Source of the DNA: an uncultured Eubacteriales bacterium
Lineage (GTDB): Bacteria; Bacillota; Clostridia; Oscillospirales; Oscillospiraceae
Direction: 5' to 3'
DNA: 64,000 nt
Assembly: GCA_900546915.1 (NCBI GenBank)
Contig: UREY01000004.1
Coordinates: 1-64,000, forward strand
Below the pieces are notes generated by a model, which did not search any database, was not told where the DNA came from, and saw only the letters and a list, made by a program, of their open reading frames with translations. This document shows, piece by piece, positions 50,400 through 59,398 of the stretch. The first letter of the stretch is position 1, and each line of letters opens with the position of its first letter. A program made the position numbers and the translations under genes.

Positions 50400-51455
50400 A
50401 TGAAGGTTTTGGTGCTCAACCCCGGGGCGACCTCCACAAAGGTTTCCATTTTTGAAGAGGAGAATGAAATTTTTAGGACCAACCTGGTGCACAAAGCGGA
50501 GGAATTGACTCCCTTTACCCACGTCATTGAGCAGGGGCCCTTCCGCAAGCGCCTGATTTTGGAGGCGGTGGAGGGGGCCGGTTACCGGCTGACGGATTTT
50601 GACGCCGTCTGCGGCCGGGGTGGTCTTCTGCGGCATATTCCCTCGGGGACGTATCTGGTTTCCGACCAGGCCATCCGGGACGTTATGGACCCGCCGTATG
50701 GGGAGCATGCCTCCAACCTGGGAGTTCTGTTGGCCCGGGAGTTGGGGGACATGGCGGGGATTCCTGCGTTCTTTGTGGATCCGGTGTGCGTGGATGAGAT
50801 GACGCCGGTGGCCCATGTCTCCGGTTTTCGCGGCATGCAGCGGGAGAGCTTTTTCCATGCGCTCAACCAGAAATCCATTGCCCGGAAGGCGGCGAAGCTT
50901 CTGGGCAAGTCTTACGAAGAGGCCCGGCTGATTGTGGTCCATATGGGCGGAGGCGTTTCCGTGGCGGCCCATGAAAACGGCCTGGCCGTGGATGACTTCA
51001 ACGTTAAGGACGAGGGCGCCTTCGGCATGGACCGGGGCGGCGGGCTTCCGGTCAACGCGGTGATCAACCTGTGCTATTCCGGGATCACCAAAAAAGAGGT
51101 GAAAAAGCTCCTGGGCACCGAGGCCGGGGCATACTCCTACGTGGGCACCAAGGACTTCCGGGAGGTGGAGCGCCGGGCCTTTGAGGAAAAGGATCCGGAC
51201 TGCCGTCTGGTTTTCGACGCCATGGCCTATCAGCTGGCCAAGGATGTGGGGGCTATGGCCGCCGTCCTGAAATTCCGGGTGGACGCCATTGTTTACACCG
51301 GCGGAATGGCCTACTCCGACCGGTTCACCCAGGCCATCACGGATTATGTGGGCAATTTGGCCCAGATTCTGCGCCTGCCCGGCGAGGAGGAAATGCGCTC
51401 TCTGGCGGAGGGAGCCCTGCGGGTTCTCCACGGCGAGCCGGCAAAGGTATATTGA
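50400..51455 (+). CDS. buk: butyrate kinase family protein
   Basis: ASKHA-fold kinase that makes ATP from an acyl phosphate. VLNPGATSTKVSIF at the start (phosphate 1), HMGGGVSVAAHENG near residue 185, and GGMAYSDRF near the C-terminus are typical. 351 residues is normal for Buk. In this operon it follows from acyl-CoA made by indolepyruvate oxidoreductase, so substrates may include branched or aromatic acyl phosphates rather than butyryl phosphate only. AGGAGG precedes the ATG. Confidence 0.93.
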   Translation: MKVLVLNPGATSTKVSIFEEENEIFRTNLVHKAEELTPFTHVIEQGPFRKRLILEAVEGAGYRLTDFDAVCGRGGLLRHIPSGTYLVSDQAIRDVMDPPYGEHASNLGVLLARELGDMAGIPAFFVDPVCVDEMTPVAHVSGFRGMQRESFFHALNQKSIARKAAKLLGKSYEEARLIVVHMGGGVSVAAHENGLAVDDFNVKDEGAFGMDRGGGLPVNAVINLCYSGITKKEVKKLLGTEAGAYSYVGTKDFREVERRAFEEKDPDCRLVFDAMAYQLAKDVGAMAAVLKFRVDAIVYTGGMAYSDRFTQAITDYVGNLAQILRLPGEEEMRSLAEGALRVLHGEPAKVY

Positions 51456-51494
51456 TTTCCTGCGGGAGATCGGCATTGTAGAAGGAGGTACCAC

Positions 51495-52400
51495 ATGCTC
51501 AATACCATTTCTGCGATTTTACAGGCTGCTGCGGCCAGTCCGGAGAAGAGGACCATTGCCGTGGCGGCGGCCCACGACCGGGATGTTCTGGAGGCGGTAA
51601 AAGAAGCCCGCCGAGGGGGAATTGCCCAAGCGGTGCTCACCGGACGCGGAGAAGAGATCCGGCAGATACTCCGGAGCCTGGAGGAGGACCCGGCGGACTA
51701 CGCCATTTTAGAAGGGGACTCCGACGGACAGTGCGCCGCCCTGGCGGTGGCGGAGGTCCGGGCGGGCCGGGCCAACTTCCTGATGAAGGGACTTCTGGGG
51801 ACGGCCGATTTGATGCGGGCGGTAATCGACCGGGACAACGGCCTGCGCACAGGCCGGCTGATCAGCCATGTGATGCTGTACGAGGTTCCGGGCCGTCCCA
51901 TGCTGGCCCTGACCGACGGCGGCATGAATACCTTCCCCGATTTGGACAAAAAGGCGGAAATTTTGGAAAATGCCGCCCGGGTTTTGCAGGCGCTGGGCTA
52001 TGAAGAAATCTATGCCGCCTGCGTCTGCGGCGCCGAGGTGGTGAATCCCAAGGTTTCCTCTACGGTAGAGGCCAGGGCCCTGTCGGAGATGACGGAGCGC
52101 TGGGCGCCCTATCACATGCAGGTCTACGGCCCGGTGGGGCTGGATCTGGCGGTGAGCGAGGCGGCCTGCCGACACAAGCATTTCGACGCGCCGGGGGCAG
52201 GCCGGGCGGATATTCTGTTGGTCCCCACCTATGAGGTGGGCAACGGCATCGGCAAGGCGATGAGTCTTTTTGGCGGCGCACAAAACGCCGGCATCATCCT
52301 GGGTGCAAAGGTTCCCATTGTTTTGGTCTCCCGGGCCGACAGCGCGGAGAGCAAGCTGGCCTCCATCGCCCTGGGCGCAGTGACGGCGGGAAAGGTATGA
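51495..52400 (+). CDS. ptb: phosphate butyryltransferase family protein
   Basis: Converts an acyl-CoA plus phosphate to acyl phosphate plus CoA. 301 residues, PTA_PTB family: NFLMKGLLGTADLMRAVIDRDNGLR and LLVPTYEVGNGIGKAMSLFGGAQNAGIILGA are diagnostic. The ribosome site GAAGGAGG is strong. It begins 39 bp after buk, inverting the more common ptb-buk order. Product of this step feeds buk. Confidence 0.93.
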   Translation: MLNTISAILQAAAASPEKRTIAVAAAHDRDVLEAVKEARRGGIAQAVLTGRGEEIRQILRSLEEDPADYAILEGDSDGQCAALAVAEVRAGRANFLMKGLLGTADLMRAVIDRDNGLRTGRLISHVMLYEVPGRPMLALTDGGMNTFPDLDKKAEILENAARVLQALGYEEIYAACVCGAEVVNPKVSSTVEARALSEMTERWAPYHMQVYGPVGLDLAVSEAACRHKHFDAPGAGRADILLVPTYEVGNGIGKAMSLFGGAQNAGIILGAKVPIVLVSRADSAESKLASIALGAVTAGKV

Positions 52401-52404
52401 CGCC

Positions 52405-52950
52405 ATGGGACAGGAGCAATCTGCGGCGCTGAAGAGGCTGCTGCAGCCGGGGGAGCTGCTCCTCTGGGAGGGCGCTCCCGTTCCGGGATTTCGTTTGGAG
52501 CCTGCCGAGTGGTTCTTGATGCCCTTCAGCCTCCTCTGGTGCGGATTTGCGTGTTATTGGGAGGTAGCGGCCCTGCAAAACGGGGCGTCTGGGATCATGG
52601 CCCTGTTTGGCATCCCGTTTCTTCTGGTGGGCCTGTATTTGGTAACCGGGCGCTTTTTTCACATGGCCTGGAGGCGGAAGCGGACGTATTACGGCGTCAC
52701 CTCTATGCGGGTCATTCTAATCGGACCGAAAACGACCAAATTCTTGACCTACCGGCAGATTCCGGCTTTGGAAAAACGAATCCGCTCCGACGGCAGCGGC
52801 ACGATTTATCTCACCGAGCCCCAGGTGGTTTCCCGCAGCGGCTCTAACCGCCGGACTGCCGAAGGCCGGGACGCTCTGTGGAACATTGCCGATGCAGAGC
52901 GGGTCTATCGTCTGATTGAGACAAATTTGCTACAAGTGGAAAACGATTAA
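52405..52950 (+). CDS. membrane protein with PH-like domain (181 aa)
   Basis: Two membrane helices (about residues 35-85) followed by a bacterial PH-like beta domain (about 90-150, TYYGVTSMRVILIGPKTTKFLTYRQIPALEKRI). No enzyme motif. It starts 4 bp after ptb and so belongs to the fermentation operon. Why such a gene is there is unclear; it could be a chance insertion or help localise the oxidoreductase. Confidence 0.78.
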   Translation: MGQEQSAALKRLLQPGELLLWEGAPVPGFRLEPAEWFLMPFSLLWCGFACYWEVAALQNGASGIMALFGIPFLLVGLYLVTGRFFHMAWRRKRTYYGVTSMRVILIGPKTTKFLTYRQIPALEKRIRSDGSGTIYLTEPQVVSRSGSNRRTAEGRDALWNIADAERVYRLIETNLLQVEND

Positions 52951-52981
52951 ATTGCATATTTTTTGAAAGGTGGGATTCTCC

Positions 52982-54730
52982 ATGAAACACTTGCTCTCCG
53001 GCAACGAGGCCGCAGCAAGAGGCGCCTACGAAGCGGGCGTCAAGGTGTGCTCCGCGTATCCCGGCACGCCCAGTACGGAAATCTTTGAAAACCTGCCCCA
53101 GTACAAGGACAGCTTGTACTGCGAGTGGGCCCCCAATGAGAAGGTGGCCACAGAGGTCGCCATCGGCGCGGCCCTGGGCGGGGTGCGCAGCCTGACGGCC
53201 ATGAAGCATGTGGGCGTCAACGTGGCGGCCGACCCGATTTTCACCGCCGCCTACAACGGCGTGGACCGGGGCTTCGTCATTGTCTCTGCCGACGATCCGT
53301 CCATGCATTCGTCCCAGAACGAGCAGGATAACCGGCATTATGCCCGGGCGGCCCGGCTTCCCATGGTGGAGCCCTCGGACTCCCAGGAGTGCGTGGACTT
53401 TATGAAGGCCGCCTTTGAAATTTCCGAGCAGTGGCACATTCCCGTTCTGTACCGGGTGACCACCCGGGTGTGCCACTCCAAGAGCCTGGTGGAGTTTTCC
53501 GACCGGAAGGAGATTCCCTATGAGCCTTTTGTCCGGAACATCGCCAGCCGGGTGAGCACGCCGGCCAACGCGTACCGGAACCACAGCCTGGTGGAGAAGA
53601 AAATGGCGGAGCTGGCGGAATACGGCAACACCTGCCCTCTCAACCGGATGGAGCTTAAGGGGAATAAAATCGGTGTCGTCACCGCCGGTATTACATACCA
53701 GTATGCCAAAGAGGCATTTCCGGAGGACACCTCCTTCCTAAAGCTGGGCTTGACCAACCCGCTGCCGATGGATCTGATCCGGGAGTTTGCCTCCAAGGTG
53801 GAGAAGCTCTATGTCATGGAGGAGCTGGACCCCTTCATGGAGGAGCAGATCAAAGCGGCGGGCATTGACTGTGTGGGCAAGGACCTGACGGGCCTGCTGT
53901 ATGAGCTGAATCCCCAGCTTCTGGCCCAGCGGGTGTTCGGCAAGGAGCCCCAGACCAAGGCGCTTGCCGTGGAAGCGGTACCCCGTCCTCCGGTGCTGTG
54001 TCCCGGCTGTCCCCACAGAGGCTTCTTCTATACCATGTCTAAAAATAAGAATTTCGTCATTGGCGGCGACATCGGCTGCTATACCCTGGGCTGCGCGGCG
54101 CCTCTGAACGCAATGGACTCTGTGGTGTGCATGGGCGGCGGCTTCAGTGTGGCAATGGGCATGAGCAAGGCCTTTGAGGTCTCCGGCGAGACGGGGAAGA
54201 AGGTCTTCGGCGTGGTGGGCGACTCCACCTTCTTCCACTCCGGCATGACCGGCGCGGCGGAGATCATTTACAACAAGGGCAACATGATTCCGGTGATTCT
54301 GGACAATTCCATCACCGGCATGACCGGCCATCAGGACAACCCCGGTACCGGCTACACCCTCCAGGGCGACATCGCCGAGGCTATCCGGATGGAGGACGTC
54401 CTGCAGTCCATGGGCTTCCAGAATGTGATCATTGTGGATCCTCAGGATCTGAAGGCCATGCAGAAGGCGGTGGACGACGCCCTGGCCTCTCCGGTGCCGG
54501 CGGCGATCATCACCCGGCGGCCGTGCCTGCTGATCAAGCGGATCAAGCATGACATCGGCTTGTGCGAAGTGGATGCCGACAAATGCATCGGCTGCAAGAA
54601 GTGCCTGAAGGTGGGCTGCCCGGCGGTCTGCATGAAGGACGGGAAGAGCACCATCGATCCCACGCTGTGCGTCGGCTGTACCGTCTGCGCCCAGGTCTGC
54701 CCGGTGGGCGCCATTTCGAGAAAGGAGTGA
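52982..54730 (+). CDS. iorA: indolepyruvate ferredoxin oxidoreductase, alpha subunit
   Basis: 582 residues. Oxidatively decarboxylates aryl-pyruvates (from Trp, Phe, Tyr) to arylacetyl-CoA, reducing ferredoxin. The thiamine diphosphate part has CPGCPHRGFFYTM and VVGDSTFFHSG(M)TG; the first domain starts LSGNEAAARGAYEAGVKVCSAYPGTPSTE. Two C-terminal 4Fe-4S clusters are seen: CIGCKKCLKVGCPAVC and CVGCTVCAQVCP. ATG at 52982 follows AAAGGTGGG. Strict anaerobes only. It supplies the acyl-CoA used by Ptb-Buk in the same operon. Confidence 0.95.
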   Translation: MKHLLSGNEAAARGAYEAGVKVCSAYPGTPSTEIFENLPQYKDSLYCEWAPNEKVATEVAIGAALGGVRSLTAMKHVGVNVAADPIFTAAYNGVDRGFVIVSADDPSMHSSQNEQDNRHYARAARLPMVEPSDSQECVDFMKAAFEISEQWHIPVLYRVTTRVCHSKSLVEFSDRKEIPYEPFVRNIASRVSTPANAYRNHSLVEKKMAELAEYGNTCPLNRMELKGNKIGVVTAGITYQYAKEAFPEDTSFLKLGLTNPLPMDLIREFASKVEKLYVMEELDPFMEEQIKAAGIDCVGKDLTGLLYELNPQLLAQRVFGKEPQTKALAVEAVPRPPVLCPGCPHRGFFYTMSKNKNFVIGGDIGCYTLGCAAPLNAMDSVVCMGGGFSVAMGMSKAFEVSGETGKKVFGVVGDSTFFHSGMTGAAEIIYNKGNMIPVILDNSITGMTGHQDNPGTGYTLQGDIAEAIRMEDVLQSMGFQNVIIVDPQDLKAMQKAVDDALASPVPAAIITRRPCLLIKRIKHDIGLCEVDADKCIGCKKCLKVGCPAVCMKDGKSTIDPTLCVGCTVCAQVCPVGAISRKE

Positions 54731-54734
54731 GACC

Positions 54735-55325
54735 ATGAGCGAGGTAAAGAGCATTCTTCTGGTAGGCGTCGGCGGCCAGGGCGCCATTTTGACGGCCAAG
54801 GTCCTGGTCAACGGCCTCATGCGGGCCGGCTATGATGTGAAAATGTCCGAGGTTCACGGCATGAGCCAGCGGGGCGGCTCCGTTTCCACCCAGGTTCGCT
54901 GGGGCGAAAAGGTCTATTCTCCCCTCATCGGCGACGGCGCGGCGGACTATATGGTGGCCTTTGAAAAAATGGAGGCGGTGCGGTACGCGAGCTTCCTGAA
55001 GCCCGACGGCGTGGCGGTGATCAACGATTATGAGATCGCCTCGGCCACCATTGCGGCCGGTCAGTTCGAGTATCCGGCCGGCTGCCTGGAGGCCATGCAG
55101 AAAACCTTCCGGGTGTTTTCCCTGAAGGCGGCGGATCTTGCCATTTCCCTGGGAAATCCCAAATGTATGAACCTGGTCCTGTTCGGCGCGTTGACCCACG
55201 TGCTGAAGCTGGAGCAGATTGACTGGGAGGATGTGATCCGGAATACGGTGCCTCCCAAATTCCTGGATTTGAACCTGCGCGCCTACCGCGCTGGTTTGGA
55301 AGCGGCCCAAAATCAATCTAACTGA
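54735..55325 (+). CDS. iorB: indolepyruvate oxidoreductase, beta subunit
   Basis: 196-residue gamma/beta-type subunit with the pyruvate ferredoxin oxidoreductase fold: LLVGVGGQGAILTAKVLVNGLMRAGYDVKMSEVHGMSQRGGSV. It starts 4 bp after iorA. Forms the active complex with it. Confidence 0.95.
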   Translation: MSEVKSILLVGVGGQGAILTAKVLVNGLMRAGYDVKMSEVHGMSQRGGSVSTQVRWGEKVYSPLIGDGAADYMVAFEKMEAVRYASFLKPDGVAVINDYEIASATIAAGQFEYPAGCLEAMQKTFRVFSLKAADLAISLGNPKCMNLVLFGALTHVLKLEQIDWEDVIRNTVPPKFLDLNLRAYRAGLEAAQNQSN

Positions 55326-55452
55326 CATCAGGGCGCCGCAGAAGCGGCCCGGTCAAGACCCGATCCTGCCGACAGATGCCCTGGGGCGGGAGACGGCCTT
55401 GGCCGTTCCGCTTTCCGGCGGCCCCAATGGACATGAAACAGGAGGCACTTAC

Positions 55453-56643
55453 ATGGTATCCAAAGAAATGTGGGCCCTGGGGGCCAACCGCTCGGTGATC
55501 CGGGACCTGTTCGAATACGGTCTGCAGCAGGCGAAAATTGTGGGACCGGAAAACGTGTTTGATTACAGCCTGGGAAACCCCTCCATCCCGTCTCCGCCTC
55601 AGGTCAATGAGACCGTGGTGGAGCTTCTCCGGGATATGGACAGCATCCAGGTTCATGGGTATACCTCCGCCACCGGCGATTGGGAAACCCGCCGGGCCAT
55701 TGCGGAGGACTTGAACTGCCGCTACGCTGCGGGAATCCGGCCGGAAAATCTGTTTATTTGCTGCGGCGCAGCGCCGGGACTCATCGCCATTATGCGTGCC
55801 TTGGCGGTGTCGCCGGAGTCGGAATTTGTGGCCATTGCCCCCTTCTTCCCGGAGTATAAGCCCTTTGCCGAGGCAGCGGGGGGAAAGCTGGTGGTGGTTC
55901 CGGCGGATACGGAGCGGTTCCAAATCCGTCTGGAGGCGCTGGAGGCGGCTCTGACGCCGCGTACTCAGGCGGTCATTGTCAATTCGCCCAATAACCCCGC
56001 CGGTACGGTGTATACGGCCCAGACGTTGACGGCGCTGGGCGAGCTTTTGACCCGGAAGGCGGAGGAGTACGGCCACCCCATTTACATTTTGGCCGACGAG
56101 CCCTACCGGGAGCTGGTGTACGACGGGACGGAGGTTCCCTTTATTCCCAATCTGTATCCCAACACCATCGTCTGCTATTCCTATTCCAAGTCCCTGTCCC
56201 TGCCCGGAGAGCGCATCGGTTATATCTGCGTGCCGGACGGCGCGGCGGACAGCGGGGAGCTGTACGCTGCCGTTGCAGGCGCCGCCCGGGCCGGGGGCCA
56301 TGTCTGCGCCCCTTCCCTGTGGCAGAAGGTCATCGCCCGGTGTGCCGGGCTCCGGCCGGATCTGGCGGCTTATGAGAAAAACCGCCGGGCTCTGCAGGAG
56401 AGCCTGACGGCCATGGGCTACCGGATGGCCAGCCCCGACGGCGCGTTCTACCTGTTTATCCAGGCTCCCAACGGGGATGATCTGGCCTTCTCGGAAATGG
56501 CCAAGGAGAAAAACCTCCTCCTGGTCCCCGGAACGGGCTTCGGCTGCCCGGGCTGGTTCCGGATCTGCTATTGCGTCTCGTACGATATGATTCAAAGAAG
56601 CCTGCCGGTCTTCCAGGCGCTGATGGAGGCCTGCCGGTCATAA
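55453..56643 (+). CDS. class I/II PLP aminotransferase
   Basis: 396 residues, fold type I. GYTSATGDWETRRAIAEDLN, VNSPNNPAGTVY, ADEPYRELVYDG and the PLP-lysine region CYSYSKSLSLPGERIGY are all present. Located at the end of the buk-ptb-ior operon, it most likely generates the 2-keto acids (aryl-pyruvates or related) that the oxidoreductase uses. A 127-bp gap separates it from iorB. GGAGG precedes the ATG at 55453. Amino-acid specificity cannot be told from sequence. Confidence 0.9.
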   Translation: MVSKEMWALGANRSVIRDLFEYGLQQAKIVGPENVFDYSLGNPSIPSPPQVNETVVELLRDMDSIQVHGYTSATGDWETRRAIAEDLNCRYAAGIRPENLFICCGAAPGLIAIMRALAVSPESEFVAIAPFFPEYKPFAEAAGGKLVVVPADTERFQIRLEALEAALTPRTQAVIVNSPNNPAGTVYTAQTLTALGELLTRKAEEYGHPIYILADEPYRELVYDGTEVPFIPNLYPNTIVCYSYSKSLSLPGERIGYICVPDGAADSGELYAAVAGAARAGGHVCAPSLWQKVIARCAGLRPDLAAYEKNRRALQESLTAMGYRMASPDGAFYLFIQAPNGDDLAFSEMAKEKNLLLVPGTGFGCPGWFRICYCVSYDMIQRSLPVFQALMEACRS

Positions 56644-56652
56644 TGAACAAAA

Positions 56653-56693
56653 GTGCCCCGGGACTTTTCCCATGCAGGATGAGCCTGGGGCAC
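56653..56693 (+). terminator. hairpin after aminotransferase gene
   Basis: 10-bp stem with one wobble (56653-56662 with 56684-56693), but no T-run follows. Probably a weak terminator at the operon end. Confidence 0.45.
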
Positions 56694-56789
56694 GCGCTTG
56701 CTGATTATGTTGATGCTCACTGTTGCGTAGTATACATACTATATACCAATAGTGGCATAGATTAATAATGAGTTAGGGTGAAATGTAAA

Positions 56790-58988
56790 ATGATAAAAAA
56801 TAGGCTTTTCATAGGGCTTTTATTGCTGTCGCTTTTGCTTGGGGTAACATCCAGCGGTGTCCAGGCGGCGAAAAGCGGTAGCTTTGCAGGTGGAGACGGG
56901 ACGAAGGAAAACCCGTTTTTCATTGCAACCACGGAACAGCTGGACCAAATTCGTTACCATTTGGATGAACACTTTGTATTAGCGGCGGATCTAGAATTTC
57001 AAGAGGGCGAATTCGCTGCAAATGGTTTACTGGGTTGGGATGGACAAGGTTGGCTGCCCATTGGGACAGAGCGGGAGCCCTTTACCGGGACATTTGACGG
57101 CGCAGGCCACACCATTTCCGGCTTGTGGATGGATGTGCGCCAAGAGGAGCTTCGAAGCGAGGGGGATTTTGTTTATACGGGTTTATTTGGTTATAATCAA
57201 GGCCTTATACAAAATGTAAACCTTAATGGTTCCTTTTTAGCGGGTGAGTCTACTGATTTGCAAAAGAATTGGATTGTTGGTGCATTGGTGGGTGTCAATG
57301 ACGGCGGCAGCGTTTTAAATTGCAAAAATAACTGTGCTGTAAGTGTTTATAGCGATCAGGGAGATGTTCTATTAGGCGGAATTGTAGGTCAAAATCGAGG
57401 GGGTACGGTAGAAAATTGTAACAATGCCGGAGCGATTTCAGGTAGAAAGTTTGGTGGGACGAACTCCGCAGTAGGCGGTGTTGCGGGTGGCAATGTATGT
57501 GGGGGCTTTGTGAAAAACTGTATCAACAATGGACCTGTTTCTTTTTATGACGGTGGGGTGTCAGATTTTAGTGCAATTGGCGGCATTGCCGGATCCAACT
57601 TAAATAGCTACATAACCAATTGCCAAAATAAAGGTGAGATTTTTGCAGGGGTACAACAGCCAATTTGGGCAGGCGGAAATGTGGGAAAGAATCATGCAGG
57701 TGTTATTTACCGGTGCAGCAATTGGGGGACAGTGATTGGACGGGAGTATGCAGGAGGTATTGTAGCCTGGAGTCAAAATCATGGGTCAATTTTGGACTGT
57801 TATAATTTTGGAATTGTGCAATCTTACGAGATGAAAAATGGACATGGCAGCACCAGCGGTGGAATTGCGGGCTATGTGGACGGGCGGTGTGAGATTTCTC
57901 GGTGTGGCAATTCCGGGCCAATTTATGCCGAAGAAGATGCGGGCGGGATTGTTGGCAAGTTAAATGAGTCGACGGTAGCGCGCTGCTGGAATACTGGATC
58001 TTGTGAGTCTGCTGCAAATGTTGCCGGAATTGCGACGTATAATGGAGGTCAGGTGCGGGAGTGTTATAGCTCTGGATTACTGAAACCTGCAGTGGATATG
58101 CCAAATTATGCAGGCGGAATTGTAGGTTGGAATTACGGCGATATAGAGGCGTGCTACCACGTGGGCACGATTGAAAAGTGGGGCATATTCTACATGGCTG
58201 GCGGTATTGTTGCCTTGACGGAGAATGGTACGATACAAAATTGTTACTATATGGATGACATTCAAAACACTTGGGAAGATGCCGGAACGTATTGTACTAA
58301 GGAACAGATGTGCCGGCAGGATACCTATCAGGGGCTGGATTTTGAAGATGTCTGGCAAATTGCTGATGGGAACTACCCCTATCCTCAGTTGTTGGACAAC
58401 TGGATGGAGGGCGAATGTCCGGTTTCCCGGGACCCGATTGAGATGCCACAAGTTCGGAATCCGTTTCAGGATGTGAGTGCAGAACGCTTCTTTTCCGACG
58501 CTGTACTTTGGGCGGTGGAGAACGGTGTGACATCTGGTGTGGATCGTGAACGCTTTGCTCCGGATGCCGTTTGCACCCGGGGACAGGTAGTTACGTTTCT
58601 GTGGAGAGCGATGGGATGCCCGGAACCAGAACACGTAGAGTCGAATTTTATCGACTTGAACAGCAACCGTTTTTATTACAAGGCGGTTTTATGGGCTGCG
58701 GAGCAGGGCATTGCTCAAGGGGTGGACGAAACCCGCTTTGCGCCTGATGCTAGGGTCACCAGGGGTCAGTTTGTCACATTCTTGTGGCGAGCTGTGGGCG
58801 AACCGTCCTCTGCCGGGGAGAATCCCTTTACTGATGTATCGTCAGATCGGTTTTATTACTGGCCAATTCTGTGGGCATCAGAAAATGAAATCACCAGCGG
58901 CGTGAGTGAGATGTGGTTTGCCCCTGAGAGAGGTTGCACCCGAGGTCAAGTGGTCACGTTTCTGTATCGCTGCTTGGCCGGAGCGTAG
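56790..58988 (+). CDS. SLH-anchored surface protein with GLUG-type repeats
   Basis: 732 residues. Signal peptide (1-26), GLUG/beta-helix-like repeats over about residues 60-540 with recurring GGIVGxNxG...NCxNxG units, then three SLH domains (about 560-732) that bind it to the wall polymer. The repeats recall adhesins and some IgA-binding or cohesin-free surface proteins; the ligand is unknown. ATG at 56790, with AGGGTG upstream, is preferred to a GTG 12 bp earlier. The repeat region is clearly AT-richer than flanking genes, which suggests transfer or relaxed composition. Confidence 0.85.
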   Translation: MIKNRLFIGLLLLSLLLGVTSSGVQAAKSGSFAGGDGTKENPFFIATTEQLDQIRYHLDEHFVLAADLEFQEGEFAANGLLGWDGQGWLPIGTEREPFTGTFDGAGHTISGLWMDVRQEELRSEGDFVYTGLFGYNQGLIQNVNLNGSFLAGESTDLQKNWIVGALVGVNDGGSVLNCKNNCAVSVYSDQGDVLLGGIVGQNRGGTVENCNNAGAISGRKFGGTNSAVGGVAGGNVCGGFVKNCINNGPVSFYDGGVSDFSAIGGIAGSNLNSYITNCQNKGEIFAGVQQPIWAGGNVGKNHAGVIYRCSNWGTVIGREYAGGIVAWSQNHGSILDCYNFGIVQSYEMKNGHGSTSGGIAGYVDGRCEISRCGNSGPIYAEEDAGGIVGKLNESTVARCWNTGSCESAANVAGIATYNGGQVRECYSSGLLKPAVDMPNYAGGIVGWNYGDIEACYHVGTIEKWGIFYMAGGIVALTENGTIQNCYYMDDIQNTWEDAGTYCTKEQMCRQDTYQGLDFEDVWQIADGNYPYPQLLDNWMEGECPVSRDPIEMPQVRNPFQDVSAERFFSDAVLWAVENGVTSGVDRERFAPDAVCTRGQVVTFLWRAMGCPEPEHVESNFIDLNSNRFYYKAVLWAAEQGIAQGVDETRFAPDARVTRGQFVTFLWRAVGEPSSAGENPFTDVSSDRFYYWPILWASENEITSGVSEMWFAPERGCTRGQVVTFLYRCLAGA

Positions 58989-59014
58989 AACGCTGCCGGG
59001 GACCGGAAGAAGGA

Positions 59015-59087
59015 GCCGGGCCATGCTGTTTCCGGACTGCGGAGCCAATGTCCGCAGGAAGACGGGACGGCGTTGGCCCGGCTTTTT
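59015..59087 (+). terminator. terminator after the SLH/GLUG gene
   Basis: Outer 9-bp stem (59015-59023 with 59074-59082) is followed by five T residues; a second hairpin lies inside the loop. Confidence 0.75.
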
Positions 59088-59398
59088 GCTGTGGGGCTGT
59101 TTGGGGAAGGTGCTCGGCCCATTCGGCACTCTGCAGGTGTCCATATTTTGAGGGAGCAACATGTGGCTTTTTCCAAAAAACACTGTTTTTTGGGAACTTC
59201 TCTCCGGCTTTTCCTGTTTTTCACAAATTTACACAGAAAACCGGGGGACGATTTGGCGCCTTTTTTGCGGGGTTGGGCAAAATTGCAAAAAAAGGCATTG
59301 AAATCGAATTTTTCTTCGTGTATAATGATACCGTTGTGGTGCTTACCCACTGCGCGTATTGTGAATGGGGGACGGCCCCATGAAAGGAGTAATTTTCT
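59088..59398 (+). promoter_or_regulatory. promoter region of the EF-G-like gene
   Basis: No gene in this stretch. TTGAAA (59298-59303), 17-bp spacer, TATAAT (59321-59326). AAAGGAG precedes the coding sequence. Confidence 0.75.
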
